Source: Melioribacter sp. (GTDB lineage: Bacteria; Bacteroidota; Ignavibacteria; Ignavibacteriales; Melioribacteraceae). Taken from it: a DNA stretch of 64,000 nt. This document shows positions 8,970 to 18,711 of the stretch, in pieces. The DNA lies in NCBI GenBank assembly GCA_020723965.1, contig DYHW01000004.1, forward strand, positions 186,001 through 250,000, in the 5' to 3' direction. Below the pieces are notes generated by a model. That model searched no databases, was not told the DNA's origin, and saw nothing but the letters and a program-made list of their open reading frames with translations. Made by a program: the position numbers and the translations under genes. Positions within the stretch are counted from its first letter, which is position 1; each line of letters opens with the position of its first letter.

Positions 8970-10745
8970 ATGAATTTTTTTTCAAACCGCACAAGAGTAA
9001 TATTAGTTGCACTTCAATTGCTGTTTTTTTCTGCGCTCGTTTATTCGCAGACAATTCAATTAAAAATCATACAAACAACAGATGAGCACGGCGCAATTTT
9101 TCCTTACAGTTTTGTTGAAAAGAAAGAGACCGCAAATTCGCTTGCCCAGTTTATGAGTTATATAAAAGAAGAACGTGCCAACACAAATCAAGAAATAATA
9201 TTGTTAAGCGGCGGCGATTTTTTGCAAGGAACGCCAGCCGTTTATTATTATAATTTTGAAAAAACCGATGTGCCGCACATTAAATCCGAAATCATGAATT
9301 ATATCGGTTACGATGCCGCAGCAGTTGGCAATCATGATATTGAAACTGGGCACGCTGTATACGACAAATTCAACAAAGAGCTTAAATTTCCATGGCTTGC
9401 TGCAAATGCCGTTAAAACTTCCGACGGCAATCCTTACTTCAAACCGTACACAATTATTGAAAGAAAAGAAATTAGAGTAGCAATTCTTGGAATGATCACT
9501 CCTAACATTCCTAACTGGTTGCCGCGTAATATTTGGGAAGGAATGGAATTCAATGATATGGTTGAATCTGCACGGAAGTGGGTAACAATCATAAAAGAAA
9601 AAGAGATGCCGGATTTAATAGTTGGTCTCTTTCATTCGGGCGTTGATTACACTTATGGAAATCAAAATGCGGATACGTATAAAAATGAAAACGCGGTAAA
9701 GTTAGTAGCTCAACGAGTTCCCGGCTTTGATATTATTTTTTGCGGGCATGATCATAGAGGGTGGAATATTACCGTTTCAAATTCTGAGTGGAAAGAAGTT
9801 AACATTCTTGGCGCAACAAGTTCTGCAAGAGACGCCGCAGTTGCCAACATAACTTTCGATTTCGATAACGCACAAAAAAAATGGCGCTCTAAAATCACAG
9901 GCGATATTGTCGAAATGAAAAATTACAAACCAGATCAAGATTTCATGAACAAATTCAATGGCGCGTTAAACAATGTAAAAAAATATGTCGGCAGAAAGGT
10001 TGGATATTTTACCGAATCGGTTTCTGCGCGCGAATCTATTTTCGGCAGCTCCGCTTTTGTTGATCTTATCAATAAAGTTCAACTTGAATTGACAGGCGCA
10101 GATATTTCTTTTACCGCACCGCTTTCTTTTAACGCCAATATTGAAAAGGGAGATATTTTTGTAAGCGACTTGTTCGAATTATACCGCTATGAAAATCTTC
10201 TTTACACAATGGAATTAAGCGGATTAGAAATAAAAAATTACTTGGAATACACTTCTGATATTTGGTTCAATCAAATGAAAGACGAAAATGATCATTTATT
10301 GAATTTTGTAAAAGATGCAGCTGGTAATCTTATTCTCGAAAGAAGAAATAATATGCCTTTGTTAAAATCGCAATACTATAATTTTGACAGCGCCATGGGA
10401 ATAGATTACACGGTCAATGTATCGAAACCTTACGGAAACAGGGTTAACATACTTTCTTTTTCTAACGGTTCTAAGTTTTATACAGATAAAAAATATAAAG
10501 TTGCTCTCAATTCTTACCGCGGCAACGGAGGAGGAAATCACTTAACGCAAGGCGCTGGAATTCCTAAAGAAGAGCTTGAAAAACGTATTCTTTTCTCTAC
10601 TGATAGAGACTTGAGATATTACGTTATGAAATGGATTGAAAATCAAAAAACAATAACACCTAAATCTGCAAACAACTGGAAAGTCATTCCCGAGTCATGG
10701 TGGAAAAAAGGAAAAGAAAAAGATTTTAAGCTTATTTATAAATAG
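8970..10745 (+). CDS. periplasmic 5'-nucleotidase / UDP-sugar hydrolase family protein
   Basis: 591-residue secreted phosphoesterase. A signal peptide ending VYSQ is followed by a calcineurin-like metal-binding domain with TTDEHG (about 36), GGDFLQG (about 81), VGNHDIE (about 116), FHSGVD (about 217) and GHDHRG (about 258). The C-terminal 5'-nucleotidase substrate domain begins near residue 345 and includes NSYRGNGGGNHLTQG. All metal ligands of the family can be seen. It probably dephosphorylates extracellular nucleotides for scavenging. It starts 33 bases after the BASS-like gene, so the two may be co-transcribed. Confidence 0.88.
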   Translation: MNFFSNRTRVILVALQLLFFSALVYSQTIQLKIIQTTDEHGAIFPYSFVEKKETANSLAQFMSYIKEERANTNQEIILLSGGDFLQGTPAVYYYNFEKTDVPHIKSEIMNYIGYDAAAVGNHDIETGHAVYDKFNKELKFPWLAANAVKTSDGNPYFKPYTIIERKEIRVAILGMITPNIPNWLPRNIWEGMEFNDMVESARKWVTIIKEKEMPDLIVGLFHSGVDYTYGNQNADTYKNENAVKLVAQRVPGFDIIFCGHDHRGWNITVSNSEWKEVNILGATSSARDAAVANITFDFDNAQKKWRSKITGDIVEMKNYKPDQDFMNKFNGALNNVKKYVGRKVGYFTESVSARESIFGSSAFVDLINKVQLELTGADISFTAPLSFNANIEKGDIFVSDLFELYRYENLLYTMELSGLEIKNYLEYTSDIWFNQMKDENDHLLNFVKDAAGNLILERRNNMPLLKSQYYNFDSAMGIDYTVNVSKPYGNRVNILSFSNGSKFYTDKKYKVALNSYRGNGGGNHLTQGAGIPKEELEKRILFSTDRDLRYYVMKWIENQKTITPKSANNWKVIPESWWKKGKEKDFKLIYK

Positions 10746-10882
10746 ACGCTCAATTTTAACCAACTTAGTGTTGAAACATCAAAATGATAGAGAACTAATT
10801 AAAGGCGTGCCGCTTATTCTTTACCGATAAATTGGCGGTTAAGTATTACTGGAATTACAATTCGATTTTTTCAATGGCAAAA

Positions 10883-12331
10883 TTATTTTCCGGTTACCTC
10901 CCAAATCCAATCCTTCATTATTTTCAAAACAACCGGAGAAAAAGTTTCTTCTATTTGTCCGTATTTGCTAACGGCGCCAGTTTTGCAATTTTGAAAAAGA
11001 TGATTTAAGCCGGGCAGCTCAATTATTTTATAATTTTTATTGCCGCCGTTTTTTAAAGCTTTTTCTATTTCGCTCAAATTTATTTTAGAAGGAACTTGAA
11101 GGTCTTTCTCTCCGTTCAATGCAAGAACCGGAATAATAACATTTTCTAATGTTGGTCGTGGATCGTATTTCAAGAAAAATCGGAACCACAATGACGTTAT
11201 TGCTTTCAAGTTAGATTCAAAAATTTCTTGCGAGTTAATCAGTGCGGCTTTCTCTTCTTCAGTTAGGGTTGTTAAGTATTCATTGTATATTTTTTTAATC
11301 TCATCGGCTGCTAAAGAATTATTCTCTTCTTTATTTATTACATCGTAAACTTTTTCGGCGAACCGAACATATTTTTTAGTAATTGTTTCTTTTTGTCCTT
11401 CGGCGGCACTTATCAATTCTGTCTGCATAAGTAAAATATCCTTTCCAGGCAGGCCTGTTCCGGCAAGAAGAATTATGAAATCAACATCGCTCGAATTTAC
11501 CGCAACCAACGGCGCAATTAAACCGCCTTCGCTGTGCCCAGCAATTCCAATTTTATTTTGATCGGCTTCTTTGCGTGTTTTCAAATATTCAACCGCTGCA
11601 AGCGCATCTGTTGCAAAATCTTCCGAAGTAGCCGATGCAAAATTTCCTTTTGATTTTCCCACGCCTCTATCATCAAAACGGAGTGTTGCAATTCCATTCC
11701 GCGCAAAATAATCTGCAATTACAGCAAACGGTTTGTGACTAAAAATTGTTTCGTCTCTGTCTTGCGCGCCAGAACCGGTTACCATAACGACTGCCGGATA
11801 TTTTCCTTCGCCTTTGGGATAAGAGAATGATCCGGCAAGTGTAATGTTAGCAGATTTATTTTCGAATGTTATTTCTTCTTCATTGTAAGGATACGGTTTT
11901 TGTGGCGTTTGCGGTCGGTTTACTACTGTAAGTTTTTCAATCTTTTTGAGATCTAATGGAAGCGATGATCCCAATTGAGACCATTTTCCCTTTATCAAAG
12001 CGCTGTCTTTTACAATTGCCCCTTCGTACTTTCCCAAGATCCGCTTTATCTCGAATTTCAAACTGTCTTCAGTAAAAATTATTGAAGAAATAGGAATGTC
12101 GGCAGCACCTTGGTCCGGGCTGTCGAGAAAAGCACCAAACGAGCCATCTGCATTATTAAATATTTTTAAAACTATGCGTAAAGAAACTGAGCCAGCATTA
12201 AGTTTGCCTTCCCACAGACTAGAGAATTGCTTTTCTTCCTTCGGTTTTTCTTGCGCTAAGTGTGTTGAAGTTAAGCAGTTAATTATTATCAACGCCGTAG
12301 ATGCGAGAGTTATAACTTTTATTTTTTTCAT
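10883..12331 (-). CDS. secreted alpha/beta hydrolase (dienelactone/prolyl-oligopeptidase type)
   Basis: 482-residue protein with a signal peptide (ending THLAQ), an N-terminal beta-rich domain of about 115 residues (LWEGKLNAGSVSLRIVLKI) and an alpha/beta hydrolase domain. The oxyanion region is VTGSGAQDRDE, the nucleophile elbow is GIAGHSEGGL, the acid is probably in LNGEKDLQVP, and the catalytic His is in GLNHLFQ. This architecture is common in Bacteroidota and often annotated only as alpha/beta hydrolase or acyl-CoA thioester hydrolase-like. The substrate is unknown. The gene stands alone, 106 bases downstream of the saccharopine-dehydrogenase-like gene on the same strand. Confidence 0.85.
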   Translation of the reverse strand: MKKIKVITLASTALIIINCLTSTHLAQEKPKEEKQFSSLWEGKLNAGSVSLRIVLKIFNNADGSFGAFLDSPDQGAADIPISSIIFTEDSLKFEIKRILGKYEGAIVKDSALIKGKWSQLGSSLPLDLKKIEKLTVVNRPQTPQKPYPYNEEEITFENKSANITLAGSFSYPKGEGKYPAVVMVTGSGAQDRDETIFSHKPFAVIADYFARNGIATLRFDDRGVGKSKGNFASATSEDFATDALAAVEYLKTRKEADQNKIGIAGHSEGGLIAPLVAVNSSDVDFIILLAGTGLPGKDILLMQTELISAAEGQKETITKKYVRFAEKVYDVINKEENNSLAADEIKKIYNEYLTTLTEEEKAALINSQEIFESNLKAITSLWFRFFLKYDPRPTLENVIIPVLALNGEKDLQVPSKINLSEIEKALKNGGNKNYKIIELPGLNHLFQNCKTGAVSKYGQIEETFSPVVLKIMKDWIWEVTGK

Positions 12332-12437
12332 TATAGCTTCTCACATTTATTTTATAAAAGCAAAAATCTCAACAGAAAGGAATAATTTCACTCAAAGCTG
12401 CAAAGACGGCAACGGATTGATAACATAAATAGTTGAA

Positions 12438-13565
12438 TCACTCTTTAAATTCTTTTACAATTATATTCCTTTGACGCAGCCCATTTATAATGAATTCATA
12501 ACATTCTTCATCTTTACCTATAAATTCCGGCGGTGTAATTCCTTTTTCTCTGTACAAACCATCGGCTAATAACCTTACACACATTGTTGCCATGTAGCCC
12601 GTTGTTCGAGCCATTGAATGCATTTCTGTATTTTCATCATAGCGGTCGAGCATTTCAAAAGTATGTTTTACTTTCTTTCCATTCTTTTTTCCCTGCATGA
12701 TAACTCGCAAAACAGTTAAATCTCTATCGCCCTGCTGAAACTTAAATACCTCGGATAAAATTTTTGCAGAGAGATCAAAGGGTCTGATCTTTACGCCGTT
12801 TATTTCAATTTCTTCTTTAGAAAAAAATCCAGCTTCGCGAAGAATTGCAATTTTTTCGGCATGACCGGGATAACGTAAAGTTTTTTCTTTCATGTTCGGC
12901 GCGTTGATTGTGCGTGCAATTGTGCGCAAACCATCGCTGTTAAATGCTTCTAAAATTCCGACATCAGAAAACTCAATTAGTTCACATTCCGAAAGCGCTG
13001 GTTTAATCACTTGCTTTTCATTTTCAATATATCTTGCCGGGCGAATATACTCCTCGAGCAGATCGTTAATTGAAAAAACGACTTTGTATTCGAACAAACC
13101 CTCTTTTTTTTGCGGGAGTCCGCCAACATAAATAATTATGCTTTCTGTTTCGTCAAGATGATAATTAAGATTACCAACAATAAGATTGCTTAAGCCGGGC
13201 GCAACGCCGCAATCAACAATAGCGGTTACATTTTTTTCTTTTGCCAATTGATCTAGCAGAAAGGGATCTTCTGCGTAGAAAGTAATATCAACTACATCTT
13301 TCTCGGAATCAATTGCGGTTCTTAAAGTCTCGAATCCAATAAAACCCGGTACGGCATTTACAACTAGATTCTGCCCTTCAATTATTTTTTTGATTATGTC
13401 TGTACGCGAAAGGTCGGCGTTAATTTTATTGATCGAATAACCATTAAGTCTGCTAAGATTCGATTCGCGAATATCCACAGCAGTTACATCGAATTTTTTA
13501 TCTTTCGCCAAATCGATTGCGATTGGCCCGCCAACCATTCCTGCGCCGAGTATAATTATTTTCAT
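12438..13565 (-). CDS. saccharopine dehydrogenase-like NADP-binding protein
   Basis: 375-residue cytosolic oxidoreductase. An N-terminal Rossmann fold starts at once with IIILGAGMVGGPIA, the acid after beta-2 is in VDIRES, and the sequence continues NAVPGFIGFETLRTAI and IVDCGVAPGLSNLIVG, as in the saccharopine dehydrogenase / lysine 6-dehydrogenase family. The C-terminal half is an alpha/beta substrate domain (YPGHAEKIAILREAGFF). It may act in lysine metabolism, but saccharopine-dehydrogenase-like proteins have several functions and no neighbour settles it. Confidence 0.8.
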   Translation of the reverse strand: MKIIILGAGMVGGPIAIDLAKDKKFDVTAVDIRESNLSRLNGYSINKINADLSRTDIIKKIIEGQNLVVNAVPGFIGFETLRTAIDSEKDVVDITFYAEDPFLLDQLAKEKNVTAIVDCGVAPGLSNLIVGNLNYHLDETESIIIYVGGLPQKKEGLFEYKVVFSINDLLEEYIRPARYIENEKQVIKPALSECELIEFSDVGILEAFNSDGLRTIARTINAPNMKEKTLRYPGHAEKIAILREAGFFSKEEIEINGVKIRPFDLSAKILSEVFKFQQGDRDLTVLRVIMQGKKNGKKVKHTFEMLDRYDENTEMHSMARTTGYMATMCVRLLADGLYREKGITPPEFIGKDEECYEFIINGLRQRNIIVKEFKE

Positions 13566-13644
13566 TTTTTCTTTTTGATCGAATAGAAATTATTATACTA
13601 ATAAAACCTGTACTTGTAATTCATCCTTTTAAATAAAGTGAATT

Positions 13645-15096
13645 CTAATTTTCCATTTTTGGCACTTTGCCAAGTGTATCTTCGATAGAAAGATTTATTA
13701 TTTCGCCCAAATTCAATTGTTTTATTCCTTCTTCGATCTTCGATTTATCTCCGACAACAACAATTATTATCTGATCCGGCACTATATATTTTTTAGCCGC
13801 AACATTTACATCGCTGCCGGTTACGCCTAACATTTTTTCAACATACCCGGCAAAATATTTTTCGGGCAGATTATATTGTATAAATTCTTCAAGTTGTCCT
13901 GCAATCTCTGCAACCGTTTGGAAATTTCCCGGATAACTTAGAGCAACCAAATTTTTAGCGCGGTTTAATTCTTCATCCGGAATTGATTCGCGTATTCCAT
14001 TCAGCTCATTGAAAAATTCTATTAGAGCTTTATCAGTAACTTCAGTTTGAACGGATGATGACGCAGAAAAACTTCCTGGGACGGGTCTAAATGCAAAGCG
14101 AGAAGATGCTCCATAAGTATAACCGTGCTTTTCTCTTAAGTTTTGGTTTAATCTGGAAGTGAATGATCCTCCCAACAATGTGTTCATAACAACGATCGAA
14201 TTGTAATCGCTTGTCAATCGTGCGGCGCCAATTCTTCCAATGCTTATTACAGATTGAGCTGCGCCGGGTTTATCGATAAGATAAATTATGCGTTTTGAAA
14301 CTTGTGCCGCTTCTCTTACAGTAGTTTCTTTCACAATACCTTTTTGCCATTTGCCAAAAGCTGATTCCAATTTTTTCTTAAGATCATCTTTCTTTATAGC
14401 GCCAACAGCAATAACAACGGCGTTATTGGCTGCGAAATATTTTTTATAAAAGTTTTTTAGATCATCAACGGCAAAACCTTTGATTGTGTTTTCGTTAGTC
14501 ATTCTTCCGTACGGATGTTCTTTTCCGAACAATAGTTGATTGAACGCAGCGCTTGCAATAGCAGTTGGTTGATCGTGCATCTGCATTAACGATGTTAATC
14601 TTTCTTTCTTTTTTCTTTCCAATTCTTTCTGAGGAAAATCCGGACGCAAAACAATATCGCTCATAATTTTCAACGCATCATCAAACTTTGAAAGCGGCGT
14701 ATGGAGGTTTATTCCAGAAATGTGAGCGGAAGAGTTTGTAGTAATTCTTGCCCCTAGAAAATCTATTTCGTCAGCTAATTCCAAAGATGATTTTCCGGCC
14801 GCTCCTTCATCGAGCATATCCATAGTTAAGTTTGAAAGCCCAACTTTGTTTTCCGGATCATTTACACTTCCCATCTTAACAACAACATTAAGTTGAATTA
14901 AAGGAACGTCATGTTTTTCCATCAACACCACTTTCAATCCGTTGGAAAGCTGGAACTGCTGAACAGCAGGAAGTTTTAATTGAGAAGGCGGTGGCAACTG
15001 CGGTGGTTTTGTTCTGTCTGGGCTCTGAGCGTAAATAGAAAAACAAAATGCAGAAACAACAAAAAGATTTATCGCAAACGAAAATATCTTTTTCAT
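13645..15096 (-). CDS. M16 family peptidase-like protein, subunit lacking HxxEH
   Basis: Periplasmic M16 (pitrilysin/insulinase family) protein of about 483 residues. The signal peptide is MKKIFSFAINLF...SIYAQ. The M16 halves are recognisable (FQLSNGLKVVLMEKHDVPL; KEHPYGR; AHISG). The zinc motif HxxEH is replaced by NLTMDML, so this chain is probably the non-catalytic partner of the active M16 protein encoded just upstream. I chose the ATG at 15096: it sits two bases after the upstream stop with GGAGGG eight bases before it, whereas the frame's farther starts lie within the preceding gene. The tight spacing suggests translational coupling. Confidence 0.88.
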   Translation of the reverse strand: MKKIFSFAINLFVVSAFCFSIYAQSPDRTKPPQLPPPSQLKLPAVQQFQLSNGLKVVLMEKHDVPLIQLNVVVKMGSVNDPENKVGLSNLTMDMLDEGAAGKSSLELADEIDFLGARITTNSSAHISGINLHTPLSKFDDALKIMSDIVLRPDFPQKELERKKKERLTSLMQMHDQPTAIASAAFNQLLFGKEHPYGRMTNENTIKGFAVDDLKNFYKKYFAANNAVVIAVGAIKKDDLKKKLESAFGKWQKGIVKETTVREAAQVSKRIIYLIDKPGAAQSVISIGRIGAARLTSDYNSIVVMNTLLGGSFTSRLNQNLREKHGYTYGASSRFAFRPVPGSFSASSSVQTEVTDKALIEFFNELNGIRESIPDEELNRAKNLVALSYPGNFQTVAEIAGQLEEFIQYNLPEKYFAGYVEKMLGVTGSDVNVAAKKYIVPDQIIIVVVGDKSKIEEGIKQLNLGEIINLSIEDTLGKVPKMEN

Positions 15097-15097
15097 A

Positions 15098-16462
15098 TTA
15101 TTTTCCCTCCGCTTTAGAATTGATAGCAAGATCAATTTTGCCTTTTGGAACAATGCTCAGAATTACGCGCCCGTCATTAGGCAGATAAGTTTGCGCTGCC
15201 GTTTGAATATCCTCGGGACTCAATGCTTTGTATCTCGCAAGGTCTTCGTTGGCATAATCTGGGTTACCGGTATAATAAAAATATTCGTTTAAAGTATTTG
15301 CTTTGCCGGTAAATCCGCCGGGACTTTCTAATCCGTCAAGAAAAGAAGCTTCGAATTGATTCACCGCTCTTTGTAATTCTCTCTGCGTTGGCGCTTCTTT
15401 TTTTATCTTTTCAATTTCTTCCTGAATTACTTTTTTGAGTTCTTCAAGCGAACGTCCAGAGCGTGCGGTTGCAATAATCATAAATTGCGAAGCGATCTTG
15501 CTTGAATTTTGCATTACGTTAACGTCTTGTGCAATTTGTAATTCATAAACTAATTTTTTGTACAAGCGTGAATTTTTTCCGCCGCTTAAAATATTAGCTA
15601 GAAGATCCATCTCTGCATCGCCTGGCGTAAATCTTGGCGGAGTAATCCACGCCATATATAACCGCGGCAGTTGAACTTTATCTTCCAATACTACAATCTT
15701 TTCTTCGTAAAGTTTTACAGAAACCGGATTGAGCAGAGGAACAGGTCTTCCTTTAGGAATTTCACCAAACCATTTTTCCACCATCTTTAATGTCTCTTGC
15801 GGGTTTATATCGCCGGCAATAACAAGCGATGCGTTGTTAGGCACGTAATAAGTTTTGAAGAATTCAACTACGTCTTCATAACTAGCAGCATTTAAATCTT
15901 CCATTGAACCAATTACAGACCAGCTATAGGGATGACCGGCGGGATATAAGTTCTTTGAAAGAGTTTCCCATGCTAATCCGTAAGGACGATTTTCGTAGCT
16001 CTGTCGTCTTTCATTTTTTACAACGTTTCTTTGACCGTCAACTTTTTCCGGACTCATTGCTTCAAGAAGGAAACCCATTCTATCAGAATCAAGATATAAA
16101 GCAAGTTCGAGAGCGTTTGTTGGAACATCTTCGAAATAATTAGTTCTGTCCGTTGTTGTAGAACCGTTATTGTTTCCGCCGGCTGCTTCAAGAAGTTTAT
16201 CGAAATCACCTTCTGCAACATGTTTTGATCCCTCGAACATTAAGTGTTCGAACAAGTGGGCAAATCCGGTACGCCCCGGTTTTTCGTATCCGGAACCTAC
16301 ATGATACCATGTATTTACCGAAACAGTTGGCGTTGAATGATCTTCGTGAAGTATCACATTTAATCCGTTCGGCAAAACATAACGCGTGTAAGGAATTTTA
16401 ATTTGATTCTGTGCTGATAAAACTGTGCACAGAACACTAAGTAGAAAAAAAACTCTCCTCAT
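15098..16462 (-). CDS. M16 family zinc metallopeptidase, catalytic subunit
   Basis: 454-residue secreted protease with signal peptide (MRRVFFLLSVLCTVLSAQ). The inverted zinc motif HLFEHLMFEG (HxxEH, near residue 68) and a downstream Glu in the RRQSYENRPYG segment complete the usual metal site. The C-terminal half carries the second M16 domain (QLPRLYMAWITPPRFTPG, GGKNSRLYKKLVYE). It probably forms a two-chain peptidase with the downstream HxxEH-less partner. M16 pairs of this kind degrade short peptides in the envelope; the substrate here is not known. Confidence 0.92.
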   Translation of the reverse strand: MRRVFFLLSVLCTVLSAQNQIKIPYTRYVLPNGLNVILHEDHSTPTVSVNTWYHVGSGYEKPGRTGFAHLFEHLMFEGSKHVAEGDFDKLLEAAGGNNNGSTTTDRTNYFEDVPTNALELALYLDSDRMGFLLEAMSPEKVDGQRNVVKNERRQSYENRPYGLAWETLSKNLYPAGHPYSWSVIGSMEDLNAASYEDVVEFFKTYYVPNNASLVIAGDINPQETLKMVEKWFGEIPKGRPVPLLNPVSVKLYEEKIVVLEDKVQLPRLYMAWITPPRFTPGDAEMDLLANILSGGKNSRLYKKLVYELQIAQDVNVMQNSSKIASQFMIIATARSGRSLEELKKVIQEEIEKIKKEAPTQRELQRAVNQFEASFLDGLESPGGFTGKANTLNEYFYYTGNPDYANEDLARYKALSPEDIQTAAQTYLPNDGRVILSIVPKGKIDLAINSKAEGK

Positions 16463-16635
16463 GCTTTCACCTTTCTATGAATAATGATTAGATATAAAAT
16501 AAAAATTTCTAATGAAAGTTGAATTACAAAATTGCTGAAAGTTAGAATCGGATTAGTAACGTGTTATAAGAATTTTATTTCTTGATATTAAAACCAAACT
16601 TGGGCAATTTACGCTTGGAGAAACACCTTGTCTGA

Positions 16636-16761
16636 ATGAAACAGAAAATCAAAACAAAGAAGAAAAAAATACGCATACCTCTGCCCAAACAGCGCAGCAA
16701 AGTGAAACAGTCGAATAAACTTTATAAGCGGAATAAGACTAAACTTGTTGCAGAAAAATAA
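16636..16761 (+). CDS. candidate small basic protein, 41 residues
   Basis: The 349-base gap before aspS contains this short plus-strand frame. It encodes 41 residues, of which 18 are Lys or Arg and only one is acidic, with a central IRIPLPKQRSKVKQ segment and a KLYKRNKTK tail. The PLPxK...Y.R.K pattern recalls tiny basic proteins found unannotated in other bacteria, but I cannot name a family. There is no good ribosome binding site (GGAG is 15 bases upstream), and A-rich DNA yields Lys codons by chance, so this is tentative. The rest of the gap holds nothing I can identify. Confidence 0.35.
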   Translation: MKQKIKTKKKKIRIPLPKQRSKVKQSNKLYKRNKTKLVAEK

Positions 16762-16811
16762 TAAACGTCTGTCGCAAAAAGTAACGCTCAAATATCATTG
16801 CCTAAGGCGAG

Positions 16812-18578
16812 TTATTTTATTCTAATATGAAGTTCTGTTAGCTGAGCTTCATCAACTAAAGAAGGAGAATTATCCATCAAAGAAAGTCCGCTGGAAGTTT
16901 TCGGAAAAGCAATTACATCTCTAATTGAAGTTTTGCCTGCAAAAAGCATAGCCAATCTATCAAATCCGAAAGCGATTCCGCCGTGCGGAGGCGCGCCATA
17001 TTTAAATGCGCCAATCAAAAATCCAAATTTTTCTTTTGCTTCTTCATCGCTAATTCCAAGCGCACGGAACATTTTTGCCTGCAGGTCGGAATCATGAATT
17101 CTGATGCTGCCACCGGCAATTTCATTTCCATTCAGAACTAAATCGTAAGCACGTGCTTTAACTTTTGCCGGGTTACTTTCCATAAAAAGAATATCTTCTA
17201 TTCTTGGCGAAGTAAAAGGATGATGCATTGCGTAAAAACGTTTTGTCTCTTCGTCCCATTCGAACAATGGAAAATCTGTAACCCAGAGCAGAGAAGGTGG
17301 AGCGTCTGCCGAAAACAAATTCATGCGCTTAGCCATCTCGAGACGTAAAGAACCCATGATCGATAAAGTTTTTAACTGCTTTCCGCTTAAAATGAAAATG
17401 AGATCTCCGGCTTCGGCTTTCATTTTTGCAATAATATTTTTCTTTTCCTCATCTGTTAAAAATTTAGCAATTGGCGCATCGAGTTCATTTTCTTTAACGC
17501 GCATCCAGATCAAACCGCCGGCGCCAAGTTTTTTAGCAAAATCTGTCAGCACATCAAGTTGATTGCGGGTGTAATCACCACACCCTTTAGCAAGCAAGCT
17601 GGTAATGATCTCATTATTCGAAACCGCATCTTTAAATACGCGGAATTGAGAGTTTGCAAAGAGATCGTTTAGAGTGGTCATCTCAAGCCCAAAGCGTAGA
17701 TCGGGCTTATCGCTTCCATATTTTTCCATTGCCTCTTCAAAACTCAAACGAGGAAGAGGAGTATTCAAATCCACATTAAGAATTTCCTTGAAGAAGATTT
17801 TCATCAATCCTTCAACGATCTCAAAAATATCTTCAACATCTGCAAATGACATTTCAACATCAATTTGAGTAAACTCGGGCTGACGATCAGCGCGCAAATC
17901 TTCATCGCGAAAACATTTTACGATCTGAAAATAACGGTCGAGCCCGGCAATCATCAGCAATTGTTTATAAGTTTGCGGCGATTGTGGAAGCGCATAGAAC
18001 TTCCCTTTGTGGATACGGCTGGGCACTAAAAAATCGCGCGCGCCTTCGGGTGTACTTTTCATCAAAACAGGTGTTTCAACTTCAACAAATCCATTCTCGT
18101 CAAAATATTTTCTTGTTAATAGATACATCTTATGCCTAAGAAGAAGATTCTTCTGCATCTCTGAGCGGCGCAAATCAAGATAGCGGTATTTCAAACGAAG
18201 GTCTTCGCTGGCTTCAACATTATTTTCTAAAGCAAATGGGGGCGTTTCTGCGTAATTGAGAATGATAAGTTTATCAACCATAACATCTATCTGCCCGGTC
18301 GGCAATGCTGGGTTTTCTGTTCCTTCGGGCCGTTTTCTAACTTTCCCTTCTATAGAAATCACAAATTCATTTCTTAATTTTTTTGCTTTCTCATAGGATT
18401 CGTTATTATATGAAGGTTCGAACACAACTTGTGTAATGCCGTGCCTGTCTCTCATCTCAATAAAAATTACGCCGCCAAGATCCCGCCTAATTGCAACCCA
18501 GCCGTTCAGAACAACTAATTGACCGATGTTCTCTTCTCTAAGTTGACCGCAAGTATGTGTTCTTTTTTTAAACTTCAT
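16812..18578 (-). CDS. aspS: aspartyl-tRNA synthetase
   Basis: 588-residue class II synthetase of the bacterial AspRS type. The N-terminal OB-fold anticodon-binding domain (GWVAIRRDLGGVIFIEMRDR) is followed by the catalytic core with motif 2 (FRDEDLRADRQPEFTQID), the bacterial GAD insertion (about 290-410) and motif 3 (GIAFGFDRLAMLF). Length and domain order are normal. A Bacteroidota-type promoter lies 35 bases upstream. Whether the enzyme also charges tRNA-Asn cannot be judged without knowing whether asnS or gatCAB exists elsewhere. Confidence 0.97.
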   Translation of the reverse strand: MKFKKRTHTCGQLREENIGQLVVLNGWVAIRRDLGGVIFIEMRDRHGITQVVFEPSYNNESYEKAKKLRNEFVISIEGKVRKRPEGTENPALPTGQIDVMVDKLIILNYAETPPFALENNVEASEDLRLKYRYLDLRRSEMQKNLLLRHKMYLLTRKYFDENGFVEVETPVLMKSTPEGARDFLVPSRIHKGKFYALPQSPQTYKQLLMIAGLDRYFQIVKCFRDEDLRADRQPEFTQIDVEMSFADVEDIFEIVEGLMKIFFKEILNVDLNTPLPRLSFEEAMEKYGSDKPDLRFGLEMTTLNDLFANSQFRVFKDAVSNNEIITSLLAKGCGDYTRNQLDVLTDFAKKLGAGGLIWMRVKENELDAPIAKFLTDEEKKNIIAKMKAEAGDLIFILSGKQLKTLSIMGSLRLEMAKRMNLFSADAPPSLLWVTDFPLFEWDEETKRFYAMHHPFTSPRIEDILFMESNPAKVKARAYDLVLNGNEIAGGSIRIHDSDLQAKMFRALGISDEEAKEKFGFLIGAFKYGAPPHGGIAFGFDRLAMLFAGKTSIRDVIAFPKTSSGLSLMDNSPSLVDEAQLTELHIRIK

Positions 18579-18612
18579 TTTAAGAGATTTACTCCTTTCC
18601 TATAATTTGCGA

Positions 18613-18644
18613 CAAAGATAATCATTTACGTTTGGCTATTCAAA
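18613..18644 (-). promoter_or_regulatory. predicted sigma-70-type promoter of aspS
   Basis: Reading the minus strand, TTTG (18644-18641), a 20-base spacer and TATCTTTG (18620-18613) match the Bacteroidota consensus TTTG-N19/20-TAnnTTTG. Transcription would start about 28 bases before the aspS ATG. Confidence 0.5.
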
Positions 18645-18711
18645 TAAGGAACTAAAGAAAGGTTATTTTTGTGCTATTCAATTATATTTAACACAAAAAA
18701 AGAAAAGTGAA

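Noticed and set aside
16609..16791. 60-codon minus-strand open frame before aspS
   Set aside because: It has a Phe-rich composition produced by the A-rich plus strand and no ribosome binding site. The basic plus-strand frame in the same place is more protein-like, though itself tentative.
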